DNA of 64,000 nt, from assembly GCA_018136815.1 (NCBI GenBank), contig CM030935.1, positions 5,385,921 through 5,449,920 of the forward strand. Reading direction: 5' to 3'. Origin of the DNA: Isochrysis galbana. Taxonomy: Eukaryota; Haptophyta; Isochrysidales; Isochrysidaceae. The translations under genes were made by a program, and so were the position numbers. Shown here one piece after another: positions 60,490 to 64,000 of the stretch (position 1 is the stretch's first letter; the number at the start of each line of letters is the position of its first letter). Under the pieces are notes generated by a model that saw nothing but the letters and a program-made list of their open reading frames with translations, was not told the DNA's origin and ran no database searches.

Positions 60490-63400
60490 TTAGCTGCGCG
60501 AACGCGCCGAACGGCGCACAGAACCCGTCGATTCCACCGAGGAGGGAGCTTCATCCGGCTTGCTACGTTTGGACTTGCGCAGCGACGGCGCTGGAGTGAT
60601 GGCGCACTCCACATTCTCCGCGCCAAAGCGGACTCGCTTGCTAGAGCGCACTCCGATCTGGGCGCTGGAAGGCGTGTCGCCTTCATCTTCCGACGTGTGC
60701 AATTCGCTTGAGCTTGTTGAGTTGAACTGATCCGCCAATCCCATGTGCCCGCGTCGGACTGCATCAATCACGCGCGCAACTAGCTCCGCCTTCTTGCCGG
60801 ACGCGTCGAGTCCGCTGTCAACGAGAAGTGCACGAAGCTGCACTACTTTCATTTCACCAATCTTGTCGTCAAGCTTCGGATCATGAACATGCTGCGTGTC
60901 GCCCGACGGCGTACACCCCAGATTCGATTGAGCGTCAACAAGACGATCGACAAGTTCAGCCTTCCGGCCGCCGGAGAACAGTCCGCGTGCATCGAGAAGA
61001 GAACGAAGATCAACAACCTTCAAGCACTCAAGTTCGTCTCGAGTGAGTGACTCGCGGCATAGGCTCTTTTTGCTAACGCGATCCATTCCGGCATCAGCGA
61101 ACGGTTCAAGAGCACATTCCTGCTCAAATTCTACTGGCACGGCCCCTTTCACCGACGACTTCGCCAAGGAGGCCGGGGTTGTACGTGCACTGCAAACACC
61201 AAACGCCTCGTGGTGCGCCGTCGACAAGGGCGTGACCCGTGCTCGTTCAGACTTTGGCGTGGCGAGCCTCGACGAGGCACGTTTCGGAGTTGCTGATGGA
61301 GCAGGAGACTTGCTGGATGACGAGACGCCACGCGAACCGCTTCGCAGCGCTGCAGAAGAGTCCCTCGCATTGAAATTCGGCGAGGCCATAAGAACATTCG
61401 ACGTCGCAGACGGTGCGGTAGAAGCACACGCAAACGTGGCCACACTCGTGTGGCATGCAGTTTGAGAACTTTCGGTGTGCGTTGCGACGAGTGACCCATC
61501 ATCAGTTGCGTCGAACAAGGGTTCGTGGATAACCTTACGCACCGACCCAAACTCTTCATTAGGAGTCAGAACTGGCATATTCGCAACGGGAAGCATGATG
61601 CGTGAAGTTGAGCTCGGCTCTTGGGGAGTACCCTCGCAAACAAGCGGAGCAGGTGAACAGTCGACTTTGGTTGACTCGTCGTCCAGAATGCGTTTATCCT
61701 CATCTAGCGGTGCCTCTTGTGCACTTTCGGAGAGGTCGGACACCCAGTCCTGCACGTCGTCGTCTTCTTCGTAGAGGTCAACCTCCGAATCGACCTCGCT
61801 TCCGCTTAGATAGTCATCAAGTAGTGCGGTGAATTGTTCCTTCTTCTGTGGCCACTCAGCGACAGTTCGCCCCATGCGCGCCGAGCCGGGAGATGGCATG
61901 ACAAGCGAATAAGCACTCGGCACGGTGGGAGCAATGACCGGTTTATTCGTGGCAACAACAAAACGTTGAACCTCCTGTCCCTCAGTGGGCACATTGGGTG
62001 AACCGTCGGCATCAAACATTCCCGTGAAGGCATGGGCCGGAGTGCTCTCACGAACGTCACTTCCCTTCCGGAAGCATGATGAGACATTAGAATGCCGCAT
62101 TGAGGCGCGCCGAGACGAGCCGAATGACACGCGCGAAGCTGGCGTTGGGTTGGGAGTGGGCGCCACGGCGGGCGTAAGAACAGAAGAGCAAGTGGAAGAG
62201 CGTCGTCCCGCAGACCGGGTGCTCCGGCTCGATAAGGGCACTGCCACAGCTGTGGCAGCCGGCTGTGGTGTGAAAGAGAGCTTGCAAACAGGCGACGCAT
62301 TTTGATCTACCGTCTGTCCCTGCGTTGTAGCGCCGTCCTCATCGACGTCTGAATGAATAATCATCGAATGTGTCGACGATGCCGAATCAGGTGCACCAGG
62401 GGAGGTCTTTGATGCAAACGAGGCACCGGCCCAGCGGCCGGATGCACGGTGGGCCGGTGGCGTGGTCCCCCGCGTACTAGCAAGGACACCCCGCAAGCCA
62501 AAAATCTCGATGTCCTCTCGACTCTGAAGATCTACGTGGATGTTATCGGTATCAATTGCCTTGCGCTCGTCGACCGAGCCCTTACCCTCGGGAACATCCT
62601 CGTTCGCTTTTTTCGTCATATCGTCTTCTTCAGCACGGTTCGAAGTTTCGACGGCATCTTTCTCAAAGGAGACGGGAGGCTTCCGCACAGAGTCTTGCAG
62701 AGGAAGCTCTTCGACCCCCTCGAGCGATTGACGTGCAATTGAACGAATGATCGACAGGCGCCGGGACATCGTCATGCCTGAAGATCTCGACGATTTCGAC
62801 GACTTTGGATCCGACGGCGAATCGGTGAACCGGATATGCGCACCCGGTCGGCGCAAGTGTGCGCCAGGAGAGGTCGACCAGGTGTCGTCAGCACCTTCTT
62901 CATCGCCCCATTCCTCAACCTCGGCTTCAGCCCATTCATCATCGTTCCACTCCTGCACTTCATCCCAACGCCCCCAAATCGACACCTCAACGGGTGTAGC
63001 TACGAAATTGGGCTCTTCAGAATCTTCGACTTCTTGAGCAACGTCATACTTCATGATTCCTGCCCACGTGTCGCCATTTGCCCGCACGGGCCGCCCGTCC
63101 ACGAAGCGGATATGCATATTCGGGCGGTGTTGTTTGCCCACCGAAAGACGCCTCAAGGGGTCAGTGCCAACAGTTGGCTCAAAAGGGGGGACGTGCATAG
63201 GCCTAGCAAAGTCGGGAACATCCGTCGGCGAAGAGGTGACCTCCGATCTTGACGCGGGCGTGCTGGCTTCCGACCACGTGGGTCCGCCGGGCGTTGCACT
63301 GGCATTAGAAGGACACGCGGAGAAAGCGGACGACATGCGCGATGGACGTGACGCCGGCGTGAAGCCAGGTGCACCGAGTCGGAAAAGTCCAAATGCTTGA

Positions 63401-63981
63401 ATGGTTCCCGGCGATACTCCGAGCTCACTACAGTCACTCTCCACTGTGCAAAGAGGTGTGAACTCGCCCTCGAGCAACCCCGACACAATGGAGGCGGCGT
63501 TGGGCGTGAATGTAGAGCGCAACACCGAACCAACACCCGAGCTACGGCGCTCGTCGAGCGAACACCGACGTCCTGCTTTCTCAAGCGTGGTCGAGCCATC
63601 CATATGCGGCGCATTCGTCGCGGGCGTCGGCTGAACCTTGCGTTGTTTGGCCGCCGGCGTCTTGGAAGACCGACGATCGACCTTGCGACCCGGGGTCTGT
63701 TCCCATGACTGTCGAATGGGCTTGCGTTTACGCTCGGATGCCGGCCCGTCGGCGTCGTCCAGCTCGCCAGCAGTAGAGAAACGAAGCGACTCTTCCGATG
63801 TCCGCTGAAACTTGACGGAACGGCGGCGAGGCTCATCGGTGGAACGAACAAGAGGCAACGGTTTGGCGTCAACCACCGACAACAACCTCGACACCTCGCA
63901 AACGCTGGGCCCGACGCTCCCTTCGGCCGGTGAGCAAAGCGTTGTTGGTGAAAGCTTAACCATCGTCGGAGAGGGAAGCAC
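60490..63981 (-). CDS. SAP-domain nuclear protein, N-terminus possibly beyond the window
   Basis: The frame of 1163 codons begins at an ATG only 19 bases from the window edge, so the real start may lie outside. Most of the chain is Ser/Thr/Pro/Glu-rich and likely disordered, with short basic clusters (ERKRKP, KSKRSK) and acidic clusters (DEWAEAEVEEWGDEEGADD, EEDDDVQDW). Near the C-terminus are two SAP modules: LKVVDLRSLLDARGLF.GGRKAELVDRLV at about 985-1015 and MKVVQLRALLVDSGLDASGK through AELVARVIDAV at about 1043-1075. SAP folds bind DNA, often AT-rich scaffold regions, so a chromatin or nuclear-architecture role is inferred. No introns are needed. Confidence 0.75.
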   Translation of the reverse strand: MLPSPTMVKLSPTTLCSPAEGSVGPSVCEVSRLLSVVDAKPLPLVRSTDEPRRRSVKFQRTSEESLRFSTAGELDDADGPASERKRKPIRQSWEQTPGRKVDRRSSKTPAAKQRKVQPTPATNAPHMDGSTTLEKAGRRCSLDERRSSGVGSVLRSTFTPNAASIVSGLLEGEFTPLCTVESDCSELGVSPGTIQAFGLFRLGAPGFTPASRPSRMSSAFSACPSNASATPGGPTWSEASTPASRSEVTSSPTDVPDFARPMHVPPFEPTVGTDPLRRLSVGKQHRPNMHIRFVDGRPVRANGDTWAGIMKYDVAQEVEDSEEPNFVATPVEVSIWGRWDEVQEWNDDEWAEAEVEEWGDEEGADDTWSTSPGAHLRRPGAHIRFTDSPSDPKSSKSSRSSGMTMSRRLSIIRSIARQSLEGVEELPLQDSVRKPPVSFEKDAVETSNRAEEDDMTKKANEDVPEGKGSVDERKAIDTDNIHVDLQSREDIEIFGLRGVLASTRGTTPPAHRASGRWAGASFASKTSPGAPDSASSTHSMIIHSDVDEDGATTQGQTVDQNASPVCKLSFTPQPAATAVAVPLSSRSTRSAGRRSSTCSSVLTPAVAPTPNPTPASRVSFGSSRRASMRHSNVSSCFRKGSDVRESTPAHAFTGMFDADGSPNVPTEGQEVQRFVVATNKPVIAPTVPSAYSLVMPSPGSARMGRTVAEWPQKKEQFTALLDDYLSGSEVDSEVDLYEEDDDVQDWVSDLSESAQEAPLDEDKRILDDESTKVDCSPAPLVCEGTPQEPSSTSRIMLPVANMPVLTPNEEFGSVRKVIHEPLFDATDDGSLVATHTESSQTACHTSVATFACASTAPSATSNVLMASPNFNARDSSAALRSGSRGVSSSSKSPAPSATPKRASSRLATPKSERARVTPLSTAHHEAFGVCSARTTPASLAKSSVKGAVPVEFEQECALEPFADAGMDRVSKKSLCRESLTRDELECLKVVDLRSLLDARGLFSGGRKAELVDRLVDAQSNLGCTPSGDTQHVHDPKLDDKIGEMKVVQLRALLVDSGLDASGKKAELVARVIDAVRRGHMGLADQFNSTSSSELHTSEDEGDTPSSAQIGVRSSKRVRFGAENVECAITPAPSLRKSKRSKPDEAPSSVESTGSVRRSARSRS

Positions 63982-64000
63982 TTGGGGAGAAAGGTCGGTG

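Overview
The window is nuclear DNA of a GC-rich eukaryote. Evidence seen directly: TTAGGG telomere arrays, short GT-AG introns, non-LTR (LINE), hAT, piggyBac and chromodomain-type Ty3/gypsy remnants, and abundant CT/GA microsatellites. The protein mix (protease-less FtsH-like protein with an organelle-like N-terminus, PTS1 acyl-CoA oxidase, SLC13/SAC1-like transporter with a large central domain, plant-type Agenet domains beside MBD, CW and JmjC) suggests a unicellular alga. A haptophyte is my best guess, but the lineage is inference and cannot be settled from this sequence.

The window is not one continuous piece of chromosome. A (TTAGGG)n array runs rightward into a 100-base N gap at 26392-26491, and a (CCCTAA)n array begins directly after it. 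That is the signature of two chromosome ends scaffolded tail to tail. I therefore read 1-26391 as the right end of one chromosome and 26492-64000 as the left end of another. A second 100-N gap lies at 1669-1768.

Left piece: hAT remnant (642-758), LINE 5'-end fragment (1600-2091), phosphoacetylglucosamine mutase with four exons (2354-4762), FtsH-like AAA protein lacking the peptidase domain (8479-6733, minus), a LINE-ORF1/hAT chimeric reading frame (11272-10096, minus), then a very large 11-exon gene (20162-12506, minus). My exon model of that gene keeps phase throughout and gives a protein of about 2,089 residues with tandem Agenet, Cys-rich finger, MBD, CW, half-CXXC, coiled coil and a KDM3-type JmjC domain. 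Repeats, a chromodomain remnant and uncharacterised fragments separate it from the telomere.

Right piece: telomere, a hypothetical acidic protein (28730-27705), an interstitial telomeric block, acyl-CoA oxidase ending in SKL (32527-30431), and a 40/42-bp minisatellite split by a full-length two-ORF LINE (33983-40377). Then come a single-pass membrane protein gene (41491 onward), a small two-exon hypothetical gene (46731-45998), an hAT pseudogene invaded by a short element, an intronless SLC13-family transporter (53606-50877), half a piggyBac transposase (55560-56498), a 5'-truncated LINE copy with a clear target-site duplication inside another hAT remnant (57407-59146), and a SAP-domain protein running to the window edge.

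The strongest novel candidates are the multi-reader JmjC protein, which combines chromatin-mark readers and an H3K9-type demethylase domain in one chain, and the LINE family. The LINE RNA appears to begin with a short hairpin whose arms covary between copies, and its 3' end is an oligo(T) tail instead of oligo(A).
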